Positions 1-11,120 are shown, counted from the stretch's first letter. The stretch is DNA of 64,000 bases from Adenophora triphylla var. japonica (GCA_022495995.1 JAFEMH010007532.1:1-64000); one strand, 5' to 3'. Notes: generated from the letters alone by a model not told the origin. A program made the numbers and translations.

Positions 1-240
1 CGATGCCTTCTTTCGATGATTGCCAAGAAGCAACTAGCCGAGATTTCAGCCGGTCAACTGCTCCGTCAGTAATTGTACTTGATCTTATAGACTCCATTGA
101 CATCCTAGGAAGCCCGTTTGCCAGAGGCGAGAGACACCGTGGACCATGTGCCATTATCCTCCAAGGCACGAATTTCCTCTTGCATTGATTGTTTCCAGCC
201 ATCATGAGCCATGGCTTCACGAAAGGAAGTCGGCTCTTTA
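1..240 (-). pseudogene. Start of copia reverse transcriptase (RVT_2), frameshifted
   Basis: Minus-strand translation shows the usual entry to the copia reverse transcriptase: a segment with GWKQSMQEEIRALEDNGTW, then, after a stop and a frame change, VYKIKY and later RLKSRLVA, matching the family pattern W..VYKIKY...ERYKARLVAKG. The catalytic YVDD would lie beyond the window edge. At least one stop and one frame change fall within 240 bases, so this copy is dead. Confidence 0.7.
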
Positions 241-365
241 GCCACTGTAAGAGCTGCAAGAAAGGTACGATATTTCGCAGAAAACCGATCACAGTTTATA
301 TAGTGAGCTATAGGATAAGGAGTACACTGAGGAAGCTGATTGAAGACGGAGAGGCGGGAGATGGA

Positions 366-654
366 CTAGAAGATGTAATAAGGGGCCACAAAATCGCGAA
401 GACGAACAGAAGGCAATTTCTGTCTCATACCCCTCCCTAAAAGATCGGATCCAGAGTTATCAGAAGAGACCGACGTTGATGCAGAGGGAGCAGTGGGAGC
501 CGGAGGAGCCGGATCAATGGGAGTCGGAGCAACCTCTTCCTGTACATCGGATAGAGAAGCGGGCTCGGCTGCAGTCTGAACAACAGAAGGAGCAGCGGAG
601 TCTTCTTCAATAGGAAAATCAATGTGACCAAAAGCTTCTTCCTCGGCAAGAACA
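366..654 (-). pseudogene. Copia integrase-to-RT linker, low complexity
   Basis: Minus-strand open stretch rich in Ala, Pro, Ser and Glu, ending in a basic segment with GRGMRQKLPSVRLRDFVA. Such a basic motif commonly closes the variable linker between integrase and reverse transcriptase in plant copia polyproteins. No catalytic function is expected for this segment. Confidence 0.6.
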
Positions 655-1929
655 TCAACTTGAGAATCCTGGATATGAGGAACAGGTAGTAGAATCGCCG
701 TATGGAAACACGATCTCAAAGAACTTGACATCACGAGAGACGAAAAATTTCTTGGTCTCAAGATCAAACAGCTTCCACCCCTTTTTACCAAGAGGATACC
801 CCACGAAGATGCATTTACGATTGCGACTAGCAAATTTGTCACCCCTATCCTGCTGATTATGAGCATAACACATCGAACCAAAAACTCGAAGAGAATCATA
901 AAAGGGGTTTTTGCCAAACAAGATATCGTAGGGAGTTTTGTTATCCAACAATGGGGAAGGGGTTTGATTAATCAAATGAGCAGCGGTAAGAACCGCTTCG
1001 CCCCAAAAGTAAATGGGAAGGTGAGCCTGAAACCTCAAGGCTCTAGCTATGTTCAAAATATGACGGTGTTTACGTTCGACACGCCCATTTTGTTGAGGGT
1101 GCCAACACATGATGTTTGAAAAAGAATGCTAGGTGGAAAGAAAATAATCAAACAGGAGTTAAACTTCGGTGCCATTATCGGATTGAACAATTTTGATTTT
1201 TGAGAAAAGCGTCGATCCACTATTGCAACAAAGGCCATAAACATGCGAAAAACTTCCGTTTTATCAACTAGTAAATAAATCCAAACGAGACGTGAATAAT
1301 CATCTACCAAAGTCAAAAATAACGGGCACCACAAGAGGAAACATGGGTGTAAGGACCCCACAAGTGCGTGAACTTTCTCAAAAACTCTAGTAGATTTATA
1401 CTCACTAATAGGAAAGCTATCTCTAGAATGTTTAGCACGAAAACAAACGTCGCAAGGTTGATGAAGACTACCCGACAAATGAGAGACCGGAGGAAGAAGT
1501 TTTACTACTTTTTCGGAAAGGATGCCCCATACGATTATGCCACAACTCGAGCAAAGCGAGTATGCATTGTTGACGTAAAACGTGACAAGCGAAGGTGTGC
1601 CTCCAGTAGTATAGTCCATCACGCCTAACACCCGTTCCAATCGTGTTCCTCGACCGGTCCTGTATAGCACACATAGAAGTATTAAAATGGACGGTGCAAT
1701 GAACATCATCAGATAATTGAGAAACGAGAGAAGACTGCGGTTTAAATTTGGTATATAAAGAACATGATGAAGAAACAAGGGTGTACGTGGTGCGAACATA
1801 ACCCTCAATATGTGCAAACACAGAGGTGCCGTTAGGAAGCTTGACGGGGCAAGCTATGCAGTATGAATCAAAGAGACAAGCGGCGTTTCCGGTCACATGA
1901 TTGGATGCTCCTCGTATCAAATGATCCAA
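655..1929 (-). pseudogene. Copia GAG-pre-integrase and integrase, frameshifted
   Basis: Integrase joins retrotransposon cDNA to host DNA. On the minus strand the region shows LHHVLYIPNLNRSLLS (GAG-pre-integrase), CDVCFRAKHSR (second half of the zinc-binding motif), LVDDYSRLVWIYLL (integrase core), and in another frame a segment equivalent to SDNGTE around the second catalytic Asp (near 1175). The third block, QQNGRVERKHRHILN with the catalytic Glu, follows at about 1060-1090, then FGSMCYAH and KCIFVGYP. At least three frames are needed to read it, so it is a pseudogene. Confidence 0.8.
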
Positions 1930-2626
1930 GAAGATGTCTCGGACGTACCATAGAAGGCGATTATCCGAATACGAGTGTTACCAACTAGGCCTGGCCAAAG
2001 CATTCCATTGTTCTGCGGTAAACAAGGATGAAGAACCGGCTTGGGCGGATCCGGCGGCCATGCCGACTGGCGGCACCAACTTGGGCAAGCGAGTTGAGTC
2101 CGCGCAACTCCTCTCCCTCGACCTTGTTGAGGACGGCCGCCACCACGAGCACTTGTTTTGCTCTTGTCTCCCCACCATTACGGATAACCGACAAGCTCAG
2201 CAAGAAGAGACATCATGGCCCTTTTCGACGGTGTGAACATGTAAGGTGGGATTTATCGGGCTTGTCACGACCACGAGGACCACCGGTTTTGAGGAAAAGC
2301 CAACCGCATCAGGAGGTTCATCAAGAATTGGTTTAGCAAGTCGCTCGTTCGGCTGTGCTATCGGTGGTAAGCTCGATCAAGAGTGGGCAAGGGATCCTGA
2401 GACAAGAGGTTAGTACGAAGAGAGGCATAGTATTCGAATTTAAACCCATAAGAAATTCATGAAGCTTGCCGGTCTCTTCACGCCTCTTGCGCGTGCTCCC
2501 CATTTGTCCGGTGCGGTTGCGCAGCAGAAGAACAATCTATAAAGCGGCTCGTAATTGTGCGAGAGATTCCCTTAATCCGATCCAACTTACCGAAATACAC
2601 AAGAACGAGCATGGTCTTGAGTCTGC
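1930..2626 (-). pseudogene. Decayed copia gag C-terminal/protease region
   Basis: This stretch lies between recognisable gag and GAG-pre-integrase on the minus strand. The only family-like piece I see is AEQWNALA near 1990-2030, which resembles the gag/protease spacer of plant copia elements. I could not find an intact zinc knuckle or DSGA protease motif. It is assigned by position. Confidence 0.45.
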
Positions 2627-3058
2627 TCACATCGTGTTATTGACATCTTCGGTTGTTGAATGCGAGGTCCATCCACCAACGCATATCGAGATTTGAGAGA
2701 ATCCCACAAACGCCAAGCATCCACTATACTTGGGCGGCGTGCTCTTAACCTCGGGATCAATAGTGTTCATGAGCCATGATACCAACATAGCATGAATAGT
2801 ATTCCAATCTAACTCGGTGCAAGGAGAAACGGCGGATGGAATAGATCCATCCAAGAAGTGGAATTTGCGTCTAGCCTCAAGAGCGGTACGTATATCGCCG
2901 GCCCAATCATCATAGTTATCACCGCGGAAGCGAGTAGGAGTTATGAAATCACCGAGTCGATCTTGGGGACCTAGGTAGAAAGGAGAGTTGTATTCAATCT
3001 TCAAAATCGGAGGAGGTCTTCCATCACCACCACCGGCCGGTGGTGCTTGTTCCGCCAT
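2627..3058 (-). pseudogene. Copia gag N-terminal part (Retrotran_gag_3-like)
   Basis: Gag forms the virus-like particle. A 143-residue minus-strand frame starts at 3058 with a Gly/Pro-rich leader, followed by SPFYLGPQDRLGDFITPTRF, then GDNYDDWAGDIRTALEARRKF and FLDGSIP, the conserved start of plant copia Gag of the gag_3 type. It begins 23 bases after the primer-binding site, which supports the start. From about residue 110 the frame diverges from family pattern, indicating a frameshift near 2710. Confidence 0.75.
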
Positions 3059-3081
3059 CTATCAAACGCTTGTGTATGCTA

Positions 3082-3093
3082 GCTACGATACCA
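3082..3093 (-). promoter_or_regulatory. Primer-binding site (tRNA-Met type)
   Basis: On the minus strand this reads TGGTATCGTAGC, close to TGGTATCAGAGC, the complement of the plant initiator tRNA-Met 3' end. It directly follows the LTR end and precedes gag, as expected for minus-strand priming. Confidence 0.7.
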
Positions 3094-3325
3094 TGTGAGA
3101 AATTTAAATTGGGATAATAATTTCTCTTGTTATTTTCTCACATGGAGGAAGGATTTATATGAGATTACAAAGAGTTGTAGTCAAAAGGAAACTCTAAGCA
3201 AATAAGAAACCCAAAGGAAAAAGGAAACGTCAAATAAGGAAATAAGAAACCCAGCGAAAGGAAAAAGGAAGCATCAAAAGGAAAGCGTAAATCTGACGGA
3301 ATTTCAAGCGTTACATTCTATGACA
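3094..3325 (-). repeat. 5' LTR of the minus-strand copia element
   Basis: The inner border is sharp: on the minus strand the LTR ends in TTCTCACA next to the primer-binding site. The outer border is uncertain because the partner LTR is outside the window; TGTCATAG (3325) or TGTAACGC (3315) could be the true start. Confidence 0.55.
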
Positions 3326-4034
3326 GGGGAAAATATATTCCTTTTGATTCTTGGAAATATATTTAAATTTAAATTAACAATCAAATTAGTTGATTTCATA
3401 ATCAATTTTATGAAAATTTATTCATCTTTAATAAATTTTAAAAAGTTATAACCGATGTATTGTCAAGAATACTATAATATTTCCGTTGTCCTAAAAATTT
3501 GTTACACTTCTTTCCATTAGTGGCAAAATAAAGATCGTTAGTGCGCTTCTAATATTTCACATGCAATATTCAAACCTTCAAAAAAAATTAAAAAATTAAT
3601 GTTGTCAATTCAAATGCAACATTTATTTTAACATAAATAAATGATATTTTTACACTTAAATTTAATGACCATCCTTAATGCTTGGTCAAATATTAGCATT
3701 CACCTATATAATTATATTCGAAATTGAAATAGTGTGAGGCAGAATTATCAACATCAATATTTTGTTAAAAAAAATAAAAATTAAAAAGGGTTGTGCAATA
3801 ACTTCAAAATAAGAATAAGTGGTTAAGAAAATTAGTCACTTATTTGTCCATTGTCCATTACTCCTACTATTCACTTCACGTGATATTATGTCTCACTTAA
3901 TTTGCTACTGTCTAAAATAAAATATTTTTATAATAATAACACTAATCAAATTACTATTTTTTTCACTAACTACTCTACTTTTTTTATTTACAACACCTCT
4001 TTTCACTAATTATTTTTCTACTTTTCTTAATTGT
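3326..4034. other. AT-rich intergenic stretch
   Basis: About 0.7 kb of A/T-rich sequence with no coding potential, RNA gene or clear repeat that I can recognise. Confidence 0.6.
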
Positions 4035-4308
4035 TACTCCCTACATTACGATTTAATATTATTAGTTTGACTTGTCACAAAGATTAAGAAAATATTAATT
4101 GTGTGAGTATAAAAAGTAAAGTAGCAGAGAGAAAGTATGTATGAAATTTTTTGTTATGAGAATAACAATTGAATCTTATTATTAATTTTAATTAATAAAG
4201 CAACTAAAAATTTAAAAATTAAATATACTAAAAAATAAGAAAATTAAACTAAGATGAGAAAATTATATCAAAAAATTTAATATAAAATAAAATGGGACAG
4301 AGAGCGTA
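4035..4308. mobile_element. Degenerate Stowaway-like MITE
   Basis: The left end reads TTACTCCCTACATTACG and the right end GGGACAGAGAGCGTA, a decayed form of the TACTCCCTCCGTCCC/GGGACGGAGGGAGTA ends of the other MITEs here. The length (about 274 bp) also fits. Confidence 0.5.
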
Positions 4309-4733
4309 TTTATTTTCTATAGTATTTTTTAAAATTTAAGTGATTTATAAGGAGAGGAGGACCCGAGGGAGAGGAGAGGAGAGGAGGAAGGGGCAAAGTT
4401 CACGTGAGAAATCACATGGGAGGTAGCCTCGTACGGACAAGAGAAGAAAGTGTGGGAAGAGTTATGGTTGTCGGGAGGTGAAGGTGAAGATGGGGATCCA
4501 TTATTATTGGAAGTTGGGGTACACGTGGACAGCTAGCACGCACTCGTGGGGACACCTAATCATCACCCAATCCGACATCCTGTCGGAAATCACTCTCATT
4601 ATTCAACTCTCCTTTATTGCGCCATCATTGCACTTCTATCCTTCCTCTCACTCATAAATCTGTACTCGCGCGTGCCTTAGACGCTCCACTTAGCTTTCAA
4701 CTTCACTTTCTAGACAATTATCAAAGTGTCAAA
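4309..4733. other. Purine-rich tract and G-box-containing single-copy-like stretch
   Basis: It contains a GGAGAGGAGG-type tract near 4350-4395 and two CACGTG-core motifs (near 4402 and 4522). The base composition is more balanced than the neighbourhood. It could be a remnant of a host promoter, but no downstream gene is present because the nested insertion begins at 4734. Confidence 0.35.
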
Positions 4734-4746
4734 TACTTCCTCCCTC
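4734..4746 (+). mobile_element. Left tip of a Stowaway-like MITE, split by hAT insertion
   Basis: TACTTCCTCCCTC is the left terminal repeat of a MITE whose remainder lies at 16194-16474. A hAT element landed inside this terminal repeat and duplicated CCTCCCTC. Confidence 0.75.
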
Positions 4747-4871
4747 CAGGATCGCCCCTAAGATTTTACGTACGTCTGAAACAAAGAAAATGGGCGGCTT
4801 TTTTTTTAATATTAAATTTACTCCACAATAAAAATAAAAATTAGTACTAACCATAATTTGAAGTCCTTTCT

Positions 4872-5145
4872 TCACTTAAATCGTGCCATTCTCCTAACAT
4901 TTTTTGAAGCAAAATCTTCAATAAGATCTTCGTAGTCAATTTTCTCTAAAAGCTCGTTCTCAATTGCGATCATAGCTAATTCATTGAGTCTCTCTTGAGT
5001 CATTGTGGAACGCATGTACGTTCTCAATTGCGATCATAGCTAATTCATTAACATTAGTATCGACATCCTGATTTTCATTTTCCGAAAAACTATTTGATTC
5101 TTTAAAAATAAATTTATCAAGTGCTCCTTTTTGAGATTGAGTTAA
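4872..5145 (-). pseudogene. hAT transposase remnant: N-terminal piece fused to C-terminal dimerisation domain
   Basis: The dimerisation domain at the C terminus of hAT transposases is recognisable on the minus strand: MTQERLNELAMIAIEN followed by LLEKIDYEDLIEDFASK and a basic tail ending at a stop at 4872. Upstream (5052-5145), in another frame, is LTQSQKGALDKFIFK, which belongs near the N terminus of the TTF/ZMYM1-type hAT proteins. The several hundred residues normally between them are missing. A 30-bp segment coding NELAMIAIEN is present twice, at about 4956-4985 and 5020-5049, on either side of the junction. The reading frame continues into 15514-15578 across the Sirevirus. Confidence 0.75.
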
Positions 5146-5910
5146 TGAAAACGTGAGTTTTTGGGAACATATTTATGTTTCCTTATTTAATTTGTCTTCT
5201 ATTATGGTAAGAAGATTTTGAGACTTTCATGGAGATTTATAAGTATCTTACGTTTATTAAGAGATTGTAATTATGTAAATATCTTTTATTTATGTACATA
5301 GTTTTATATTAGGACTAACCTACTAATATTTGATTTCCTTGTGAGTGTGTTATATGTTTTCATATAGGAAAAGGAATCTCACAATGGAAGAGGTCGATTG
5401 CATGAAGATCTTCTCAATGATGCATTATAAATACAAGGCATTCAGCACAAAGAGAAGTGACAGTTTTAGAGAGAAAAACATACATACTTCATAGCTTTCG
5501 ATTGAGTTATGTTTAGGTTGTGAGCTTACATCCGTAACTCACATCTAGGTTTTCATAAAGTTCTCTTGTTTTACTTCGATTGAATAAGTCCTACTTGGGA
5601 AAGGGGAGTTGTTCATATCATAGAAAGGTGCATTAGAACTTGTTTAGTATTTTCATATTTTAGTTTTTCACTTATTTGCTTTTTGTAAGAAACATAAGTT
5701 TTTATAGTGAAAGGTTTTGGGCGTAAGCCTAGTTTGCGATCACACGGATCGGTAAGCGTATATAACTCTTGAGTTATTGCATTTTATTTACATTTAATTG
5801 TTTTATTCATTTGCATTATACGTGGATGTGTGGACGATTGTGAGACACATCCGTACTCACATCCTTTGCCTATTGCGTGATCCAAGTTTCCTAGCTACAC
5901 GAAACTTTCA
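5146..5910 (+). repeat. 5' LTR of the Sirevirus-type element
   Basis: It starts TGAAAACGTG and ends GAAACTTTCA. It carries a TATA-like box at 5425-5432. The partner LTR is at 14743-15513. Compared with that copy it differs by small indels, for example near 5520 and 5630. Confidence 0.92.
5425..5432 (+). promoter_or_regulatory. Putative TATA box of the Sirevirus LTR
   Basis: TATAAATA lies mid-LTR and is conserved in the 3' LTR at 15023-15030. This is the likely Pol II promoter defining the U3/R boundary shortly downstream. Confidence 0.55.
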
Positions 5911-5912
5911 AT

Positions 5913-5924
5913 TGGTATCGAGCC
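5913..5924 (+). promoter_or_regulatory. Primer-binding site (tRNA-Met)
   Basis: TGGTATCGAGCC lies two bases after the 5' LTR end and matches the complement of the initiator tRNA-Met 3' end with one change. Confidence 0.85.
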
Positions 5925-5967
5925 AACTCTCGAAATATTGCGAGTGTTGATCCAAAGTGTAGTCATT

Positions 5968-7683
5968 ATGGAATGCCAAAATCACCAAAATAGGCCTCCC
6001 CGTCTTGGATGGCACAAATTATTCTCTTTTGGAAGTCTAAGATGCGAAATTACATCAAAAGTATTGATGAAAGAGCTTGGATGTGCATTCTTGTTGCATG
6101 GCAACCTCCTCTTTGTGGAGAAAAAGCCATCTTCCTGGTGTTGGTGAGTCCTTCTTTGAAAGAAAACCTGAAGAACAATGGACTCTTGATGAAATACAAG
6201 CTGCAATTACAATTCAAAAAGCCGTGGGTGCTATTTCCGGCCATGTTTGCGGGAATATGTACAAGCTTATAACAAATGAAAGTATAGCCAAAAGCTGCTT
6301 GGGATATTTTGCAAACTCAATGTGAGGGAGCACCAAGTGTGAAGGCTACCAGCTTAGAATTTTAATGGATAGGTTTGAGTTACTTCGAATGGAAGAAAGC
6401 GAGGATATTGTGTCATATGCTTTGCTAAGATTCATGAGATTTCAAATGAATGCACAAGTCTAGGAGAATCTATCTCCAATGCAAGACTTGTTAGTAAAAT
6501 TCTAAGAACCTTGCACGAAAGGTTTAACATTAAAGTAGTTGTGATTGAAGAAACAAAGGACACAAACATCTTGTAGGTCTTGACACTATCATAGGAATCT
6601 TATTTGTGTTTGAGCTTAACCTCGAGGCTCGGAAGAAGAACAAAACACACAGTCTTGCCCTTAAAAGTGTTCTTTGCTCTACCAAAAGAGCTTGTGGAAT
6701 TATCCTCTGAAATTGACAAGTCTAATCTTGAAGATGAGGATGTAGCTTTTATTTCAAAGAAATTCGGTTTATCTTGAAAAATAGAAGGATAAGCAAATTC
6801 CCCAATAGACCTACTTCCAAAGACTCGCTGAAAAAGCCAAAACCTAGCACCGACACTCGGATTCAAGAAACCAAGTTTTGAAAATAAATCATCTCGGGAA
6901 TCATCGATGTAGGGCATGTCGTGGATTTGGTCATTATGCCAATGAGTGTGCTAATACACTTAAAAAGAAGGGAATGAGCTTAAGCTGCTGCCACTTAGTG
7001 ACGGTGAGGATGAGGAAGAAGAAGTGGCTAACATGTCTGTCTTAAATTGCCATTCGTGTTTAATGCTTTTACGCAGATATAGAAGAATATACTCTGAAAA
7101 ACCCTTGGATGTGGGCTCGGTGTGTACACATCTCGGTGTCACATATCTGACTGAGCTTAACCTGTTTCTCTATAAAAGGAGATTCGAGATGATGAAGATG
7201 AAGAAAGAGACATTCCCTATGAGGAACTCTTTGCCACATACAAGGAGCTACATACGAGATTGGATGAAAAGATTGGATAAAATAGAGGTACTTGTTAAGG
7301 TAAACAAATCTCTGTACGATAAATTGGCTGCTTGTGAAGATGAAAAGCCTTACTTTCAAAAAGAAAATGATGCTCAAAAAGATACCATTGCAAGACTTGA
7401 AGTCCTTGTGACCAAAAGAGAAGTTGACCTTGAAAAATTCAAGAATGAATGTGAAAAAGGCGATAATACTTTCACTAAGTTAAACAAAAGTAAAATGAAA
7501 ATGGAAGAAGCTTTTTCTATGGGTCAACGTGACAAAATTGGTATAGGTTTTGAAAATAATTTTGTAAAGGAGGGATATGAGGGTTCTACCTCTAAAAGTG
7601 TGAAAAACAAGCTTTTAAAGAAAAAGTCATTACGAGTGAGAAGAGACCAAGGAAGAGGCATTACATTTGCCATTATCGCCTAG
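5968..7683 (+). pseudogene. Sirevirus gag, frameshifted, with zinc knuckle and coiled coil
   Basis: Gag builds the cytoplasmic particle. The start at 5968 is the first ATG leading into the conserved gag opening. Within 300 bases three frames are needed to follow it: W.S.MRNYIKSIDERAWM near 6040-6080, then WTLDEIQAAITIQKAVGAI near 6190-6230. A CX2CX4HX4C zinc knuckle (C-RA-C-RGFG-H-YANE-C) is intact at 6908-6949. The last part, open from 7024 to 7683, is Lys/Glu-rich with heptad character around 7300-7500, consistent with the C-terminal coiled coil of Sirevirus Gag. At least four breaks make the copy non-functional. Confidence 0.8.
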
Positions 7684-7689
7684 CTCTGG

Positions 7690-7993
7690 TCACATTAGGC
7701 CCTTCTGTTACAAACTCAAGGCCGATAAAAAATATGGTAATTTCAAACGGCCTCGGATGTGTGAGAAGATGTATGCACATCCTAACACACATCCAAATAA
7801 TCTGAGACCTCTGCAACCCAAAAAGAAAAGCATTAAACGGTGGGTAGCCAAACCAATTACCACCGCAATGTTGTCTACTCTTCCCTCAAGAGTCTTGTCT
7901 GGCTCTTGGTATTTTGATAGTGGGTGCTCTAGGCACATGACTGGAAACCAAGCGGTCCTTCTTGACTATGAAGTAATAAATGGAGGAAAGTAA
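7690..7993 (+). pseudogene. Retroviral-type aspartic protease region (copia)
   Basis: WYFDSGCSRHMTG, with the catalytic Asp codon at 7916-7918, is the active-site block of copia proteases (D-S-G). The frame stops at 7993 and pol continues in another frame, so this is a frameshift between protease and GAG-pre-integrase. Confidence 0.75.
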
Positions 7994-7996
7994 ATT

Positions 7997-9268
7997 TTGG
8001 TGGAGGTGCTCAAGGAAAGATTGTTGGGAAAGGAACCCTGGATGTTAAGGGTCTCCCAAATTGCACAATGTGTACCATGTGGAAGGCTTGAAAGCCAACC
8101 TAATAAGCATCACCAACCGTGTGATGACGACTCATTTGTGAAGTTTGATAAGCACTTGTGTGAAGTGTTTGATAAGGATAATAAATGTGTGCTTCTTTCG
8201 GTCCTAGATCTCATTGACAATTGTTACCAATTTGGTGACAATCTTTCTTGCCTAAGCTCAAAAGCTAATGATGTCAATCTGTGGCACCAAAAATTAGGGC
8301 ATGCTAGGCGTAGAACTCTGGAAGAACTTCAAAGGTTTGAAGCCATTAAAGACCTCCCTAAACTGAACTTCAAGAACCCTGATGTCTGTGGTTCATGTCA
8401 AAAGGGAAAACAAACAAAAGCATCACATAAAAAGGTCCAACAATGCTCCACAACTAGATGTTTGGAGATGATTCACACTGATTTAATGGGACCTATTGAA
8501 GTAGAAAGCTTTGGTAGGAAAAAGTATGCCTTTGTATGTGTTGATGATTATTCTAGGTACACTTGGGTAATGTTCTTAAGAGAAAAGTCAGAAACAATTG
8601 GAGAATTCAAGAATTGGTACAAAAGGGTGAGAAATCTTTATGGTCTTAAGACTGTGAGGATTAGGTCTGACCATGGCACTGAATATGAGAATCAAATGTT
8701 CACCAATTTTTGCAATTCTAAGGGAATCACTCATGAGTTTTCTGCACCAATCACCCCACAGCAAAATGGAATTGCTGAAAGAAAGAATAGAACTCTGCAA
8801 GAAATGGCTAGGGTCATGCTAAGTTCCAAGAACTTGTCCAAGAAGTTTTGGGCAGAAGCTTTAAACACTGCTTGTCACATTGGCAATAGGGTGTTTCTAA
8901 GGATTGGTAGCACTGTCACCCCATATCAAATCCTCCTTGGAAAGAAACCAACTGTGAAATATTTTCATGTGTTTGGATGTGTTTGTTATATTCTCAATGA
9001 TAGAGAATACCTGTCCAAGTTTGATTCAAAAAGTGACAAAGCAATTTTCATGGGCTATTCCACAAACAGTAGAGCTTACAGAGTTTTTAATCTCAAAACT
9101 AAGACCATTATGGAATCTGCTAATGTTAAATTTGATGACTCACTTGATCTTAACCTCAAGACTGCTGAGGATGATGTTTCAGGTTGCTTGCTGGACTGGA
9201 AGGATGAAGAAGCAGAGTCTTTGAAAAAGAAAAGAAACTTCCAGTCTTTGTTAAAAATGATGAACTGA
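7997..9268 (+). CDS. Copia GAG-pre-integrase plus integrase, longest open part of pol
   Basis: This 423-residue frame has a zinc-binding HHCC (H97, H102, C131, C134) and the integrase core with D162 (HTDLMGP), D225 (RSDHGTEY) and E261 (NGIAERKN), so the DDE triad is complete. It continues through FHVFGCVCY and KAIFMGYS, the conserved C-terminal blocks. The reported start is only the first Met in the open frame; in the parent polyprotein it follows protease without a break. It is the best preserved gene piece in the window but cannot be expressed as a normal polyprotein. Confidence 0.85.
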   Translation: MVEVLKERLLGKEPWMLRVSQIAQCVPCGRLESQPNKHHQPCDDDSFVKFDKHLCEVFDKDNKCVLLSVLDLIDNCYQFGDNLSCLSSKANDVNLWHQKLGHARRRTLEELQRFEAIKDLPKLNFKNPDVCGSCQKGKQTKASHKKVQQCSTTRCLEMIHTDLMGPIEVESFGRKKYAFVCVDDYSRYTWVMFLREKSETIGEFKNWYKRVRNLYGLKTVRIRSDHGTEYENQMFTNFCNSKGITHEFSAPITPQQNGIAERKNRTLQEMARVMLSSKNLSKKFWAEALNTACHIGNRVFLRIGSTVTPYQILLGKKPTVKYFHVFGCVCYILNDREYLSKFDSKSDKAIFMGYSTNSRAYRVFNLKTKTIMESANVKFDDSLDLNLKTAEDDVSGCLLDWKDEEAESLKKKRNFQSLLKMMN

Positions 9269-9637
9269 CAAGGATGTAACCAAGGATGTGGACACATCTC
9301 GCCTCCACATCTGAACCCACATCTGCACCCACATCCACTCAAACTCCCGTAATGGCGAGACAGTTCCTCGATTCGATCGGGATGATGCTCCAGAAGGTAA
9401 TGTGAATGGGTGTGTGGATAGGTCAAAGGATATCCCTTCAAAAATCCAGAAAAACCACCCCACTTCACAAGTTGTGGGAGATGTGCATGCTCAAGTGAGA
9501 ACTAGACAAAAGGACAAAGTTGATTATAGAAAGATGGCTGATTTGTGGAGTTGCTCCTCAGCATACTCCCAGGTAAGTTTCTGTTGTTTTGTTTCTAAAA
9601 TTGAACCTAAGAATGTTACTGAAGCATTGAAAGATGC
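9269..9637 (+). pseudogene. Sirevirus integrase-RT linker
   Basis: This variable segment joins integrase to reverse transcriptase. Ser/Pro-rich pieces are readable in several frames, for example GDVHAQVRTRQ, which corresponds to the basic end of the linker. Stops at 9266-9268 and 9641 separate it from both neighbours. Confidence 0.55.
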
Positions 9638-10518
9638 TTGAGGATTATGGCTATGCAAGATGAATTAATTCAATTTGAGAAGAATGAGGTATGGACTCTT
9701 GTTCCTAGACCCTCACATGGTAATGTCATAGGAACCAAATGGATTTTTAAGAACAAAACTGATGAGCAAGGTGTGATAACTAGAAATAAAGCTAGGTTAG
9801 TTGCTCAAGGTTATACTCAAATTGAGGGAATTGACTTTGAGGAGACATTTGCTCCTGTTGCAAGAATTGAGTCCATTAGGCTTTTGTTAGCCATTGCTTG
9901 TTACCTCAAGATTACTCTTCATCAAATGGATGTCAAGAGTGCCTTTTTAAATGGGATATTAAATGAGGAAGCCTATGTTGAACAACCTAAAGGCTTTGTG
10001 GACTCCAAATATCCTAATCATGTGTATAAACTGAAGAAAGCTCTGTATGGGCTAAAGCAAGCCCCTAGAGCTTGGTATGGTAGGTTGACTGACCATTTGC
10101 TTCAACTAGGATTCAAGAGAGGTGAGGTTGACAAAACCTTGTTTGTGAGGAGAAACAAGAAAGAGATTCTTGTGACACAAATCTATGTAGATGACATTGT
10201 GTTTGGATCAAATTCGATCCAATGCTAGCCGAATTTGTGGATAGCATGACTTCCACATTTGAGATGAGTATGGTAGGTGAGTTGAACTTTTTCTTAGGCT
10301 TACAGTTAAGCAATTCAAAGATGGTATGTTCATTTCACGCCTAAGTATGCCAAGAATCTTGTAAAAAAGTTTGAGCTTGAACACTCTTCACATCAAAGAA
10401 CCCCAATGGGATCTTCCCAAAAACTAAGTCATGATTCGATGGTGAGAGTGTTGATCAAACCCTTTATAGAAGCATGATAGGAAGTTTGCTTTACCTCACC
10501 TGCAAGTAGACTAACATT
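9638..10518 (+). pseudogene. Copia reverse transcriptase (RVT_2), truncated by frameshift
   Basis: Reverse transcriptase copies genomic RNA to cDNA. The open part (9638-10228) has [26 protein letters not shown], the first catalytic Asp at residue 98 ([12 protein letters not shown]), [12 protein letters not shown] and the YVDD box at residues 183-186. The frame breaks about 15 codons after YVDD; the thumb continues in other frames to about 10500 (FEMSMVGELNFFLGLQ). The 'MRI' start is only the first Met after a stop. Confidence 0.85.
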
Positions 10519-11120
10519 ATGTTCGGTGTATGTCTCTGTGCTAGATACCAAGCCAACCCTAAAGTGTCCCATCTTAAAGCATTGAAAAGGATCATTAGGT
10601 ATGTGAGTGGGACTGTGAACCTAGGTCTGCATTACTCTAAAGAAACAAACACAAATTTGGTTGGGTACACTGATTCTGATTGGGCTGGAAACAGTGATGA
10701 TAGAAAGAGTACCACTGGTGGATGTTTCTACCTAGGTAATAATCTTGTGTCTTGGTATAGTAGGAAGAAAAATTGTGTGTCCTTGTCCACCGCTGAGAGG
10801 CCGAATATGTTGCCCTTGGGAGTTCTTTGCACACAATTACTTTGGATGAATCAAATGCTAAAAGATTATGGATTAAATAGCAAAGTTTTGACTTTTGTGA
10901 TAACAAAAGTGCCTTGGACATATCTAAAAATCCTGTTCAACATTCTAGAACAAAGCACATTGATATTAGACATCATTTCATTAGAGATCTTGTAGAGCAA
11001 AAAACTGTGTGTCTGGAATTTGTTGGGACTGAAAATCAATTGGCTGATATATTTACAAAGGCATTAGATTTGGAGAGATTTTCCTCCTTGAGGAAGTCTC
11101 TTGGCTTGTGTGATATCTAA
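10519..11120 (+). pseudogene. Copia RNase H, one frameshift
   Basis: RNase H removes the RNA strand of the hybrid. The first part shows KALKRIIRYVSGT, GYTDSDWAGNSDDRKSTTGG (catalytic Asp) and LSTAE. The frame then shifts and the end reads [18 protein letters not shown] and [11 protein letters not shown] to a stop at 11120. Both parts are in the expected order and spacing. Confidence 0.82.

Larger units (their letters stand above)
1..3325 (-). mobile_element. Degenerate Ty1/copia retrotransposon, 5' part, truncated by window edge
   Basis: Read on the minus strand, the order is LTR, primer-binding site, gag, GAG-pre-integrase, integrase, linker and the beginning of reverse transcriptase, which is the Ty1/copia order. 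The element continues beyond position 1, so its 3' LTR and target duplication cannot be seen. All coding parts are broken by frameshifts. Membership in copia is clear; the lineage is not assigned. Confidence 0.85.
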
